A DNA stretch of 64,000 bases from Thermoleophilaceae bacterium. Lineage in GTDB: Bacteria > Actinomycetota > Thermoleophilia > Solirubrobacterales > JACPNS01. Numbering within the stretch: the stretch's first letter is position 1; every line of letters begins with the position of its first letter. A program made the position numbers and the translations under genes. Below, piece after piece: positions 46,081-57,465 of this stretch. Under the pieces are notes generated by a model. It did not search any database. It worked only from the letters and a program-made list of their open reading frames with translations, and was not told the DNA's origin. Where the stretch lies: NCBI GenBank assembly GCA_016462645.1, contig JAEMSX010000006.1, forward strand, positions 21,654 to 85,653. Direction: 5' to 3'.

Positions 46081-47565
46081 GTGGAGTTGCTGACTCGACT
46101 GACAACCCGTACCTTCTTCACGACCCTCGCTATCACGATCGTCCTGACGACCGCGCTTGCCTACGCGGGCACCGGCCCGTCCGGCGCGCCGGATCCGACA
46201 TTTGGAGCGGGTGGACTCGCAACGGCCGAGCTAGCTGACGTCGGCAAGAGCGGTGGCGACAACTTCGGAAACGATGCTGTCGTCGACGCGCGTGGCCGGA
46301 TCCTCGTCGCAGGCGGTAGGTCCAAGCCCGGTAGCCGCAATCCAAGCGATTTCGCCGTAGTCGCCTTCGACCGCACGGGACGCAGAGACCCGACCTGGGG
46401 GAAGAACGGCGCTGTCATTGAGCGGTTTCCGCGTCGAGGCAGCATGCCGTGGATGCCAGCTGTCGCAAACTCCATTGCCACAGCTCCAGACGGGCGAGTC
46501 TACGTTGCGGGGCGCGTTGACTTCGCCTCGGATCGAGACATTTCAAAGGGTTACGAGATCGAAGGGGACGACGGCGGTGAATTGAACATAAACCGGTTTC
46601 ACTTCGTCGTTCACGCATACTCGGAACATGGGCGGGCGATCAAAAGCTTCGGGGATGACGGAAAGCTCCTGATCAAAGCACCCACTGACTGGTCGGGTCT
46701 CGACGCGCCCGCGGAACTGCTTGATATTGGCGTGGCCCCTGATGGTTCCCTCTACGTCCTTTACGAGGACAACGAGTGGAAATACCGGCTGGTTCACCTC
46801 GATCGCCGCGGACACCGCGTGCGCGGCTTCGGCGGCTCCGGAGTTGTGCGTTTGAATCTTCCCAAAGGCGCCGGCACAGACGAACTGACTGGTGCACGAG
46901 TCTTCCCCGACGTCAATGGCGCTGTGGTGACCTACACCACCACAAGCTACAAGAAGAAAGCCGGTCGGGCGCTCTGGGGGGCCCAACGGTTTGATCGTTA
47001 CGGAAGACGGGACCGCGGCTACGGGACGAACGGCGCCTTCAGCAAGACCTGGCCGCTCGTCGGCAAGCTGAGAGGATCGGACTTGGCCGTCGAGAGCGTG
47101 CTCGACGCATCCGGTCGAATCGTGTTCGCGGGCACAAACGCCGAAGAAAGCGAGTCGAGGACGATTCGGCGCGGCGCCGTCATTCGCGTCCTCACAAACG
47201 GTCGACTTGATCGCTCGTTCGGAAATGCTGGCATCTTTTCACCGGTGAATCACGACGGCACGCCAAAGTACGTGGAGAGCATCACGTCGGGCAGTGACGG
47301 GCGCTACGTGCTTGCGGCCGCGAGATGCATTCCGGACCCCGATGAAGAGTCCCCATGTACCTCCGAATGGTCAACCATGCAAATTGATTCCGACGGGAAG
47401 CCGCTGCTCAGCTGGGGGGCGAACGGCGAAGCGCCAATTTCGGGTGACTTCGGCGGCATCAAAGCAATGCTCTCGGCCAAGCGGCGCGTCTACATAGCGT
47501 TCGGTCGAGTCTATTCAGCCAACGAGAGGAATCCTCGCTTCGGCGTCACCGCCCTTTTCGAGTGA
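46081..47565 (+). CDS. secreted delta-60-repeat-type protein
   Basis: Repeated 'DPTFGAGGLA...', 'DPTWGKNGAV...', 'DRGYGTNGAF...', 'DRSFGNAGIF...' units; signal peptide. Confidence 0.75.
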   Translation: MELLTRLTTRTFFTTLAITIVLTTALAYAGTGPSGAPDPTFGAGGLATAELADVGKSGGDNFGNDAVVDARGRILVAGGRSKPGSRNPSDFAVVAFDRTGRRDPTWGKNGAVIERFPRRGSMPWMPAVANSIATAPDGRVYVAGRVDFASDRDISKGYEIEGDDGGELNINRFHFVVHAYSEHGRAIKSFGDDGKLLIKAPTDWSGLDAPAELLDIGVAPDGSLYVLYEDNEWKYRLVHLDRRGHRVRGFGGSGVVRLNLPKGAGTDELTGARVFPDVNGAVVTYTTTSYKKKAGRALWGAQRFDRYGRRDRGYGTNGAFSKTWPLVGKLRGSDLAVESVLDASGRIVFAGTNAEESESRTIRRGAVIRVLTNGRLDRSFGNAGIFSPVNHDGTPKYVESITSGSDGRYVLAAARCIPDPDEESPCTSEWSTMQIDSDGKPLLSWGANGEAPISGDFGGIKAMLSAKRRVYIAFGRVYSANERNPRFGVTALFE

Positions 47566-47619
47566 CGGCATTCGCAGGGATGTCGGTTCGCGCCTTGCGA
47601 GCAGAATGCGACATCCGGT

Positions 47620-48060
47620 TCAACCATCACAGTGCGCGTCAGGCGCCTTGAGCTGAAACACGCTTTCCAGATCGAACTCAATGCTCAGCCGGTCTTTCGC
47701 CGCGGCCCTGTCTTCACTCGCGGGTGGATAGTTGTACATGACGAGCATCTCCGCGCAACCCGCCTGGGCTTCGAACGCCTCGCACGGACCAGGCGTTGGA
47801 GCGCGTGAGCCACTTTTCGCAGGAACCAGGCAGAATCGGAGGCTCTGACCAGCCCGCGACGCCGTTCCAACGAAGTACGTGCGGAGATCGTTCGCCTCGG
47901 CCTCGGTGTAATCCACCTCCAAGCCGCGAGGGTTGCTGGCCAGGAACGAATCGGCTTCGTTGGCTGACACCGTGTAGTCGGACGACTTGGAGCCGCAACC
48001 CGCCGCGAGAAGCGCGAAGCAGAGGAGCGCGAGATTGACGTAGGTGGATCTGGACTTCAC
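47620..48060 (-). CDS. putative lipoprotein
   Basis: Lipobox-like 'LALLCFALLAAGCGSKS'. Confidence 0.7.
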   Translation of the reverse strand: MKSRSTYVNLALLCFALLAAGCGSKSSDYTVSANEADSFLASNPRGLEVDYTEAEANDLRTYFVGTASRAGQSLRFCLVPAKSGSRAPTPGPCEAFEAQAGCAEMLVMYNYPPASEDRAAAKDRLSIEFDLESVFQLKAPDAHCDG

Positions 48061-48117
48061 TGACAGGAGTATGTCCGTTCTACTCCTGGCAGGGAAGTCC
48101 AGATACGCCGTGACTGC

Positions 48118-49266
<1,149 letters not shown>

Positions 49267-49391
49267 GCCCCATTTGACCGGAATAGCGAGTGACGTTTCA
49301 AGACCGAAATCAAAAGACTTCGGCAAAGTTCAATGACAGAAGACTTACTTGTGGTCCGGACGGAAAAATACGAACAAGCGTTCGTAGCCAC

Positions 49392-50132
49392 TCAAAGTTT
49401 CTTCAGCGTGATCGTGAACTTCCGCGTGACATCGTCTGTGACGGAGCCGGGACCGTTCTCCGAACGCGGTCCCGACGCGGTTTCGTGATTTGACCGCGTG
49501 AGGGTGATGGTGCGCTTACGACGCACCGAGCTGGCGCTGGGCATCTTGAAGATGAAATCGCCAAAGCGGTTGTCCCCGCCGGAGATGTCGAACGGATGTA
49601 TCCACGAGGTCAGTCGACCGATTTCGCAGAGCGTCGTTGACCGGAACTCGCCGAGCGTGTAGCTCGAATAGAGATTTTTCGGATCGTAACCACCAACCTT
49701 CACCAACGCCGGTTTGATCTGCTGGGTGCCGCAGCCCTTGGTGTTGTTGGGACTGCATTCGAACGTCGGGGGGATCGGAACTGGAACGCGTGCGTCGGAC
49801 GTGGTCATCGTGGCGTCCACCTTGACGGGTGGAGCGTGGGTGTGGCCAGCACCGCCAGGGACCGCGAGCGCCCACAGTCCAACGCCCTTCGTGCGCGGGC
49901 GACTCCCGACCTTGTCGCGGAACACGCGGACCTTGACCGGACGGGTCGTCTTGAAACTCACCTTGAGCGATCCGTTGCCGTTCAGACCGCAGTCCTCCGG
50001 GTCGACCTCGGACCAGTTGTCGGTCAGCTCTCCGGAAACATACAGCCGGTGCGTGTACTTGAAAGCCTCTGCGCCAGCTGGCGAGAGCACAAGTGCGAAC
50101 GAAGCGACAAGCATCGCGAGGAGCAGGCGCAT
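49392..50132 (-). CDS. secreted hypothetical protein
   Basis: Signal peptide MRLLLAMLVASFALVLSPAGAEA. Confidence 0.65.
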   Translation of the reverse strand: MRLLLAMLVASFALVLSPAGAEAFKYTHRLYVSGELTDNWSEVDPEDCGLNGNGSLKVSFKTTRPVKVRVFRDKVGSRPRTKGVGLWALAVPGGAGHTHAPPVKVDATMTTSDARVPVPIPPTFECSPNNTKGCGTQQIKPALVKVGGYDPKNLYSSYTLGEFRSTTLCEIGRLTSWIHPFDISGGDNRFGDFIFKMPSASSVRRKRTITLTRSNHETASGPRSENGPGSVTDDVTRKFTITLKKL

Positions 50133-50168
50133 GCCTCCACCCTACTGCCTACTAATAAGTAGTTGGAG

Positions 50169-51443
50169 CTACTCGGAAACCAAGGAGCGCAGCAGGTGCA
50201 GCGCAACCGTCGCGGCGCGTTCCTGGACGTCCTGGCGGCGCCCGGGGAGCACCAGACTGAGTGCGCGATTGCGCCCGTCGGCGGTCACGGCGTAGAACTC
50301 AACCGTCCCCACCGGCTTCTCCTTGGAGCCGCCGTCAGGTCCCGCGATGCCCGTGATCGAGACCGCGAAATCGGCTTGGAACACATCGAGCGCGCCTTCG
50401 GCCATCGACTTTGCGACCTGCGGCGACACTGCGCCGAACTCCTCAAGCTCGGACTCTGGAACCGAAAGCACACGGGCCTTTGCCGCATTTGTGTAGGTGA
50501 CCGCGCTGCCCTGGAAGTACTTCGACGCGCCGGCGGGAACTGTCAGGCGTTGGGCAAGTAGGCCACCGGTGCAGGACTCCGCAAGTGCGATCGTGCGCCC
50601 ATCCAGAAGCCGCACAATCTGCTCGTCCACGGTCTCAGCACTCTGAGAGAAGATTGCGCCGGAATACTGCGCGTTGAAGGCGGCGATCAGCGACTCGCGC
50701 TTGGCCCGGTCCTCGGGACGATGGCTGACGAGGATCTCCATCTCCCCCTTACGCAGGCACGTCGTGATCTCGAGATCGCCCAGGCCTTCGGCCTCGTCAA
50801 ACTCGCGCAACGTCTTGGCGATGTCGCTCTCAGGCACGCCGATCATCCGGATCATCTGTTCCTCAAAGACGACCGTGCGGTCCTGAAGCGCCTTGAAGGT
50901 TTCCGTCTCGATCGCCTCGTTCCAGATCGCCTGGAGCTCGCCCGGCGGTCCGGGCAGCACGAACACGATCGGTTTGTCGCTGCCCTCCGGCGGCCTAACG
51001 ACAAGGCCCGGCGCAGTGCCGGCCGGACCAAGAATGTCCGCGCCACGCGGAACCACAGCCTGCTTGCGCGAACCGGCGTCCAGCGCCTCGGTGTCCCAGT
51101 TCATGCGCCGCGTGAAGTTGGCGATGATCTCGCGGATCTTCTCGAGCGTCGGCTCATCGAGGTACATCTCGCGCTCGCAGAACTCACCAACGATCGTCGC
51201 GGTCAAGTCATCAGCGGTCGGGCCGAGCCCGCCGGTCGTGCAGACGAGTTCGACGCCCTGCGAATGCATGAACTCGAGCTGCGCGCGGATGTCCTCGGGC
51301 CGATCGCGGCAGATCGTGATGTGCACGACGTCAAAGCCCAGTTCGCGAAGGCGTTCCGAGAGCCACGGGCCATTGCGATCGACGATGCGCGCCGTCAGCA
51401 CCTCGGTCCCCGTAACGACGATGCCGGCTCTGATCTGATCCAT
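50169..51443 (-). CDS. cinA: CinA-like competence/damage-inducible protein
   Basis: 'AGIVVTGTEVLTARIVDRNGPWLSERLRELG...TGGLGPTADDLT...ALAESCTGGLLAQRLT...SITGIAGPDGG'. Confidence 0.95.
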   Translation of the reverse strand: MDQIRAGIVVTGTEVLTARIVDRNGPWLSERLRELGFDVVHITICRDRPEDIRAQLEFMHSQGVELVCTTGGLGPTADDLTATIVGEFCEREMYLDEPTLEKIREIIANFTRRMNWDTEALDAGSRKQAVVPRGADILGPAGTAPGLVVRPPEGSDKPIVFVLPGPPGELQAIWNEAIETETFKALQDRTVVFEEQMIRMIGVPESDIAKTLREFDEAEGLGDLEITTCLRKGEMEILVSHRPEDRAKRESLIAAFNAQYSGAIFSQSAETVDEQIVRLLDGRTIALAESCTGGLLAQRLTVPAGASKYFQGSAVTYTNAAKARVLSVPESELEEFGAVSPQVAKSMAEGALDVFQADFAVSITGIAGPDGGSKEKPVGTVEFYAVTADGRNRALSLVLPGRRQDVQERAATVALHLLRSLVSE

Positions 51444-51468
51444 TCGCGGGAGCTTAGGTCGTGTGCGC

Positions 51469-51849
51469 TCAGCTACTGCCAGAGCCGCCGAGAACGCCGA
51501 CAAAGAACAGCAGCACGACAACGAGTGCGATCACGCCGAGCACCATCAGCCAGCGCCCATAACCCCGCGTACGACCCACCGGGGCGGGCGTGTAGACCAT
51601 CGGTTCTTCTTCGGTGTGGTGATTGAGGCTGCGGTATTCGTCCACGAGCGCACGAGAATCCAGCTCCAGGTAGTCCGCGTAAGTGCGCAGGAAGCTCTTG
51701 ACGTACGCGCTGCCCGGAAGCAGGTCGTACTCCTCGTTCTCAAGAGCGCGCAGGTACTTCGCGCGGATCTTGGTCGCCTCTTCAACCTCGTGAACATCGA
51801 TCTTCAACGCCATTCGGCGCTCACGCAGGGTCTCACCAATTTCACCCAT
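51469..51849 (-). CDS. RodZ-like HTH membrane protein
   Basis: 'MGEIGETLRERRMALKIDVHEVEEATKIRAKYLRALENEEYDLLPGSAYVKSFLRTYADYL' and C-terminal TM. Confidence 0.88.
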   Translation of the reverse strand: MGEIGETLRERRMALKIDVHEVEEATKIRAKYLRALENEEYDLLPGSAYVKSFLRTYADYLELDSRALVDEYRSLNHHTEEEPMVYTPAPVGRTRGYGRWLMVLGVIALVVVLLFFVGVLGGSGSS

Positions 51850-51893
51850 TGCGAAGAATCTAAGCGAACTGGCCCGACAACTTCAGAATGAAT

Positions 51894-54359
51894 TCAGTCG
51901 CCCTCGATCGACGGCTGCTCCAAAGTGTGCTCAGCTGTCGTCTGCATCAGGACTTCTGCGGCCTCAGGAAGCTCCGGCTGACCGCTCAATGCGGCGAGCA
52001 CGCGCGGGAGATCGGCCTCGGTGATCAGCACCTGACGGGCCTTTGAACCCTCGTAACCGCTGATCACGAGGCGGCGCTCCATCATGTCGATCAGGCGCCC
52101 GGCGCGGGTGTAGCCGACGCGCAGGCGGCGCTGGATCATCGACGTCGAAGCCGTGCCCATCTCGACCACCGTGCGGATCGCTTCCGCGAGCAGATCGTCG
52201 GTGTCGGGGTCAAGTCCGTCGCGGTCCTCCGCTGCCTCTTCTTCAGGTGCCTCGAGCAGTTCCTCGTGGAACTCGGGCTCGCCCTGCGCGCGCCAGAAGT
52301 CGGTCAGCTTGATGATCTCTTCCTCGGTCACGTACGCACCCTGGATGCGCTGGAGCTTCGATGACCCGATCGGCGCGAACAGCATGTCGCCCTGCCCGAG
52401 CAACGATTCCGCGCCGTTCTGGTCGAGGATCACACGTGAGTCGGTCTGCGAGGAGACTGCGAACGCGATGCGCGACGGAACGTTTGCCTTGATCATTCCG
52501 GTGATGATGTCGGCGCTCGGGCGCTGCGTCGCGAGCAGCAGGTGGATACCGATTGCGCGGGCCTTCTGAGCGAGGCGGATGATCGCGTCCTCGACCTCAC
52601 CCGGGGCGACCATCATCAGGTCGGCAAGCTCGTCGATCACGCAGAGGATGTAGGGCAGCGTGCTCTCCCCCTCCTTCTTGCGCTTCTCGTTGAGCTCGAT
52701 GAGATTGCGGCACTTGTACGCGCTCATCAGCGTGTAGCGCTGCTCCATTTCGCGGATCAGGTTGTTCAGCACGTTGGCGGCCATGCGCGGGCTGGTCACC
52801 ACGGGCGTGAGCAGATGCGGGATCTGCTCGTAGAGGTTGAGTTCGACCTGCTTGGGATCGATCAGCACGAGCTTCACCTCGTTGGGCGTGGAGCCGAGGA
52901 GGATCGAGCAGAGCAGCGTGTTGATGCAGCCCGACTTACCGGCGCCGGTCGTGCCCGCGACGAGCAGGTGCGGCATCTTCGCGATGTCTGTGCCGATCGC
53001 CTTGCCACCGATGTCCTTGCCCAGCCAGACAGACACTGGAGACCATTCCTTGGGCAGCGGCTGGTAGACGTCGCCCAGGCGCACCATTGCGCGGTTGATG
53101 TTCGGGACCTCGACTCCCACGGCCTGTTTGCCCGGGATCGGGGCGAGGATGCGGATGTCGGTGCTGGCGAGTGCGTAGGCGAGATCGTCACGCAGGCCGG
53201 AGACCTTTGACATCTTGGTGCCCGGCGCGAGACGCAGCTCGAAGCGGGTGACGTGCGGTCCGGCGACGGTGCCGACGAGCGTGGACTCGATCCCGAAGTG
53301 CCGCAGCGCCTCCGTGAGCTGAGTTGCCACCTTGTCCTGGGCAGCTTTGTTGTCCCCCTTGGGCGCACTCTTCGAGCGCTCGAGCACCTTGGGGCTCGGC
53401 ATCTTGTAGGTGACTTCCTCCGATTCGGTGACATTTGCGGCGCGACCGACACGGATCGGAACCTCTGTGTCCGGGACGACGACTGGTTCGGGCTCGACAC
53501 TGGGCTCGATCAGCTCGACCTCATGCTCATCAAACTCGGGTTCGTCGTCGATCTCCGGCAGCTCCTCCTGAACCGGAGCCATCTCGACGTGCGTGGCGCG
53601 AACGACCGGCTCAACGCCGGCGGGCTCGGGCGGAAGGACGTCCTCGGCCTTCTTCTTCGCGGCCTGGCTCATCTTGCGTGCTGCCGGAGTCTCGGCGCGC
53701 GGGTTGGCAACCGGGTGGCGGAAACGATCGATCGCGCCCAGGATGCGCTCACCGATCTCAACGATCGGGATGCCCGTCAGCTGCAGCAGGCCGATCACGC
53801 TGAGCGTGAGCGCCGTGACGCTGGCACCGGCCATGCCCGTGAGCTTTGCGACCGGCCAGTAGAGAATCTCGCCGATCAAGCCGCCGTGGCCCTTGTACCA
53901 AGCTGGATCGAAGACGACGTGCCTGGCCGGCACTGAAGCGCCGAGACCGAGCAGACCTGCGCTCAGCGCGATCAAGATTCCGGCGCAGAGCATCGCGACC
54001 GCGGGCCAGCGGAAAGCGCGCTCGGGAAGCACCGTCCGAAAGACTGCGACAAACCCGCCTGTGGCGAGCGCCAGCGGCACGAGATACGCGCCCTGACCGA
54101 TCAGGTACTGCATCCCGGTCACGATCCCGTCTCCGAGCTTGCCGCCCTGGCCGCCGAAATAGAGGATGAAGGCGAAGAACACCGCGGCGGCCATCAGGCC
54201 GAGCCCGATCGCGTCCAGTCGCTGCTGGTCGGTCAGTCCCGGAGCACTGCGGGGAGCCGGCTTGCTTCTGGGACGGGCGCTCGCAGGCTTGCGCGGAGCC
54301 GCCTTTGTTTTTGCCGTCGCACGCGGCTTACTGGTGTTTTTCTTCACTTTTGTCGCCAT
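51894..54359 (-). CDS. ftsK: DNA translocase FtsK
   Basis: Four N-terminal TMs, 'MPHLLVAGTTGAGKSGCINTLLCSIL', 'ATQRPSADIITGMIKANVPSRIAFAVSSQTDSRVILDQNGAESLLGQGDML', gamma domain. Confidence 0.97.
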   Translation of the reverse strand: MATKVKKNTSKPRATAKTKAAPRKPASARPRSKPAPRSAPGLTDQQRLDAIGLGLMAAAVFFAFILYFGGQGGKLGDGIVTGMQYLIGQGAYLVPLALATGGFVAVFRTVLPERAFRWPAVAMLCAGILIALSAGLLGLGASVPARHVVFDPAWYKGHGGLIGEILYWPVAKLTGMAGASVTALTLSVIGLLQLTGIPIVEIGERILGAIDRFRHPVANPRAETPAARKMSQAAKKKAEDVLPPEPAGVEPVVRATHVEMAPVQEELPEIDDEPEFDEHEVELIEPSVEPEPVVVPDTEVPIRVGRAANVTESEEVTYKMPSPKVLERSKSAPKGDNKAAQDKVATQLTEALRHFGIESTLVGTVAGPHVTRFELRLAPGTKMSKVSGLRDDLAYALASTDIRILAPIPGKQAVGVEVPNINRAMVRLGDVYQPLPKEWSPVSVWLGKDIGGKAIGTDIAKMPHLLVAGTTGAGKSGCINTLLCSILLGSTPNEVKLVLIDPKQVELNLYEQIPHLLTPVVTSPRMAANVLNNLIREMEQRYTLMSAYKCRNLIELNEKRKKEGESTLPYILCVIDELADLMMVAPGEVEDAIIRLAQKARAIGIHLLLATQRPSADIITGMIKANVPSRIAFAVSSQTDSRVILDQNGAESLLGQGDMLFAPIGSSKLQRIQGAYVTEEEIIKLTDFWRAQGEPEFHEELLEAPEEEAAEDRDGLDPDTDDLLAEAIRTVVEMGTASTSMIQRRLRVGYTRAGRLIDMMERRLVISGYEGSKARQVLITEADLPRVLAALSGQPELPEAAEVLMQTTAEHTLEQPSIEGD

Positions 54360-54394
54360 ATGAGTTCTTGGCGACTGCTTCGACGGTGAGGGTT

Positions 54395-56077
54395 CTAAAC
54401 CTCCACGATCACCGGCAGGACCATCGGCCGGCGCTTCGTGCGTTCGTAGACGAATCGTGCAACGTCGTTGTGAAGCTTCTCGCGCAGCTCGGACTCTGCG
54501 ACGCCCTCACTGTTCTTGACCTTCTTGGCGAGATCGGCAATCGATGTGCCGACGGTGATCTTTAGATCGTCCAGCATGTCGTCGGCGTCGTCCATGAACG
54601 GGACGCCGCGGAAGATCACCTCCGGGTCCCCGATCGCTTCGCCGGACTGCTCAGACACGGTCGCGACGACGATGAAGACGCCGTCATTGCTGAGCATGCG
54701 ACGGTCGCGCAGGGCGACATCCTCGACGTCACCGACCTCGAGGCCGTCGACGAAGATCATGCCGCTCTTCACGCGGTCGCCGACACGGGCACCGTTCTCG
54801 TCGATCTCGAGCGGCAGACCGTTTTCCATGCGGAAGATGTCATCGGGGTCGATCCCGACCTCTTCGGCGAGGCGCGAGTGCAGCACCAGGCGCTGGAAGT
54901 CGCCGTGGATCGGCATCACGTACTTCGGTTTGGTGAGGTTGATCATCATCTTCAGCTCTTCGCGATAGCCGTGACCTGAAGCGTGGATCGGAGCGTCCTT
55001 GGCCGTGACGACCGTTGCACCGATGTGGAACAGACGGTCGATTGTCTCGTTCACGGCCCGTTCGTTGCCCGGCACCGGCGAGGCGGAGAACATCACGGTG
55101 TCGCCCGAGTGCAGCGTGATCTGGCCGTGGTCGTTGTTGGCCATGCGACGCAGCGCTGAAAGCGGCTCGCCCTGGCTGCCGGTGCAGATGACGCAGACCT
55201 CGTCGTCCGGGTAGTCGTCGATCTCCTTGGGCTTGATCACCATGCCGTCGGGCGCGTAGATGTGGCCGAGCTTGCGGCCGATCGCGAAGTTGCGGCGCAT
55301 CGAGCGGCCGATCAGCGCGATCTTGCGACCGTGCACGACCGAGGCGTCGATCACCTGCTGCACGCGGTGGATGTTCGAGGCGAAACTGGTGACGAGGATG
55401 CGTCCCTCGCAGCGTGCAAATGCTTCCTCGAGGTGCGGACCGATCGAGGACTCGCTCGGGGCGATGCCGGCACGATCCGCGTTGGTGGAGTCGCCGCAGA
55501 GCAGGAGCAGCCCCTCGGAACCGAGTTCAGCGAGCCGCGACATGTCCGTCGGCTGGCCGTCGACCGGAGTCTGGTCGAACTTGTAGTCACCGGTCAGGAA
55601 GATCGAGCCGTGATCTGTCCCGACCACGACGCCGCAGGCGTCGGGGATCGAATGCGACACATGGACGAGCTCAAGGCTGAACGGTCCGGCGTCCCAGGGC
55701 TCAAGGCAGTCGCGCTCGATCACTTCGACGGCGTCGAGCAGCTTGTGCTCTTCAAGCTTGGAGCGCGCCATCTCTGCGGTCAGAGGCGCGGCGTAGACAG
55801 GCGGGGTCTCCTCCGGGAAGAGCTCGCGGATCACGTACGGGAGCGCGCCGATGTGGTCCTCGTGGCCGTGCGTGATGACGATCGCCTCGACGTCGTCGGC
55901 GCGGCCGCGCAGGTAATCAAAGTCGGGAAGCACGAGGTCGATGCCCAGCATGTCGGCGGTCGGGAACATCAGGCCGGTGTCGATCACGACGATCTTGCCG
56001 TCCTGCTCGATCACCGTCATGTTCTTGCCGATCTCGCCAAGCCCGCCGAGCGGCAGTACGCGCAGTTTTCCGCTCAT
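54395..56077 (-). CDS. rnj: ribonuclease J
   Basis: 'VLPLGGLGEIGKNMTVIE', 'VITHGHEDHIGALPYV', 'SGHGYREELKMMINLTKPKYVMPIHGD'. Confidence 0.96.
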   Translation of the reverse strand: MSGKLRVLPLGGLGEIGKNMTVIEQDGKIVVIDTGLMFPTADMLGIDLVLPDFDYLRGRADDVEAIVITHGHEDHIGALPYVIRELFPEETPPVYAAPLTAEMARSKLEEHKLLDAVEVIERDCLEPWDAGPFSLELVHVSHSIPDACGVVVGTDHGSIFLTGDYKFDQTPVDGQPTDMSRLAELGSEGLLLLCGDSTNADRAGIAPSESSIGPHLEEAFARCEGRILVTSFASNIHRVQQVIDASVVHGRKIALIGRSMRRNFAIGRKLGHIYAPDGMVIKPKEIDDYPDDEVCVICTGSQGEPLSALRRMANNDHGQITLHSGDTVMFSASPVPGNERAVNETIDRLFHIGATVVTAKDAPIHASGHGYREELKMMINLTKPKYVMPIHGDFQRLVLHSRLAEEVGIDPDDIFRMENGLPLEIDENGARVGDRVKSGMIFVDGLEVGDVEDVALRDRRMLSNDGVFIVVATVSEQSGEAIGDPEVIFRGVPFMDDADDMLDDLKITVGTSIADLAKKVKNSEGVAESELREKLHNDVARFVYERTKRRPMVLPVIVEV

Positions 56078-56934
56078 GAAGTGGCCACCCCGACAAGTCC
56101 GCGATCTTCAAGCATGGCGCGGATCGTCGCGGTCTCGGACTCGTCGCAGTCGACGTACGGCAGGCGCACGTGCCCGCCGGGAAGTCCCATCAAGTTGAGG
56201 GCAGCCTTGTTCGCGCTGGCGGCCGGAGCCACGGCGAGCGCGTCGTACACCGGCTGCAACGACTCATGAATCGCCGCGCGGTTCTCTGGCTCGTTGACCA
56301 TGCGCTTGAACTCCTCGCCCACGACGTGCGTCGCGGTGAGGATTCCTCCGCTGCCGCCGAGGTCCAGAACCTTGGCGAAGACGTCGTCGTTGCCTGCGTA
56401 GAGCTGAAGTCCGTCGATCATCGCGAGGTTGTCGTCGTTGGACTGCTTGACGCCGACGATGTTCTCGATCTGACCCAGTTCCGCGAGCAGATCGTTGGGC
56501 ATGTCGGTGCCGGTGCGGACGGGGATGTTGTAGACGAGGATCGGAAGCTCGGTGGACTTGGCGACCTCCTCGAAGTGGCGGATGATTCCGCGACGCGGCG
56601 GGCGGTTGTAATACGGGGTGACCGAAAGGATGCCGTCCACGCCGAGCGCGGAGGCCTTCGATGTCAGGGTGCAGGCGTGATGCGTGTCGTTCGAGCCCGT
56701 TCCGGCGATGATCGTGAAGCCGTCGGGACGTTCATTCACGGCAAGCTCAATCACGGCGAGGTGTTCCTCGTCGGAGAGCGTCGAGGCTTCGCCCGTGGTG
56801 CCGCAGACGACTGCGCCGTCACTGCCGGTGGCGGCCAGGTGCTCGAGGATGCGAACGAACGCAACCTCGTCCACGGCGCCATTGGCGTCGAACGGGGTGA
56901 CCGCGGCGGTCAGGACAGTTCCGAATTCAGGCAT
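56074..56934 (-). CDS. dapA: 4-hydroxy-tetrahydrodipicolinate synthase
   Basis: 'FGTVLTAAVTPFDANGAVD...VVCGTTGEASTLSDEEH...ILVYNIPVRTGTDM'. Confidence 0.95.
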   Translation of the reverse strand: MPEFGTVLTAAVTPFDANGAVDEVAFVRILEHLAATGSDGAVVCGTTGEASTLSDEEHLAVIELAVNERPDGFTIIAGTGSNDTHHACTLTSKASALGVDGILSVTPYYNRPPRRGIIRHFEEVAKSTELPILVYNIPVRTGTDMPNDLLAELGQIENIVGVKQSNDDNLAMIDGLQLYAGNDDVFAKVLDLGGSGGILTATHVVGEEFKRMVNEPENRAAIHESLQPVYDALAVAPAASANKAALNLMGLPGGHVRLPYVDCDESETATIRAMLEDRGLVGVATS

Positions 56935-56977
56935 GCACACAAGCATACGCGCCGAGCTTTGAGGCAGAATCTTCGCC

Positions 56978-57355
56978 ATGACTGAACGTGACTATTCCCA
57001 TCGCACGCTCGCCGACAAACTCGGCATCAAGCCCGGAATGCGGGTGCGGATCTCCGGCGATGTCGGCGACGAACTGCCACGCAGCGCATTGCGCGCAGAC
57101 CTCGACATCATCATCGAGAGCGCCGCGAGCGTGGAAGCTGCAGAGGATCTGTTCGAGCGCGTCCGCCCCACCCTGCGCGACGACGCCGCGATCTGGATTG
57201 TCACGCGCAAGAAGGGTCACGCGGACTACGTCAAACAGGAAGACCTGATGCCGCTCGCAAAATCGTTCGATCGCGTGGACAACAAGATCTGTTCGGTCGA
57301 CGCCGAACACTCAGCAATCCGCTTCGTTGTGCCGAAACAACTGCGTAAGAGCTAA
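56978..57355 (+). CDS. hypothetical protein (DUF3052-like)
   Basis: ATG ORF with coding character, 'KLGIKPGMRVRISGDVGDEL...DAAIWIVTRKKGHADY'. Confidence 0.55.
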   Translation: MTERDYSHRTLADKLGIKPGMRVRISGDVGDELPRSALRADLDIIIESAASVEAAEDLFERVRPTLRDDAAIWIVTRKKGHADYVKQEDLMPLAKSFDRVDNKICSVDAEHSAIRFVVPKQLRKS

Positions 57356-57465
57356 CCAATTTTGCGCTGGACCGATGGACGATGCGAATCCCACGCGGTC
57401 CGTTCGGGTTGGTTCAATGAGGATCCGAGCAGCTTGCTCGATCAAACACACGGGAGCTTCCGCAG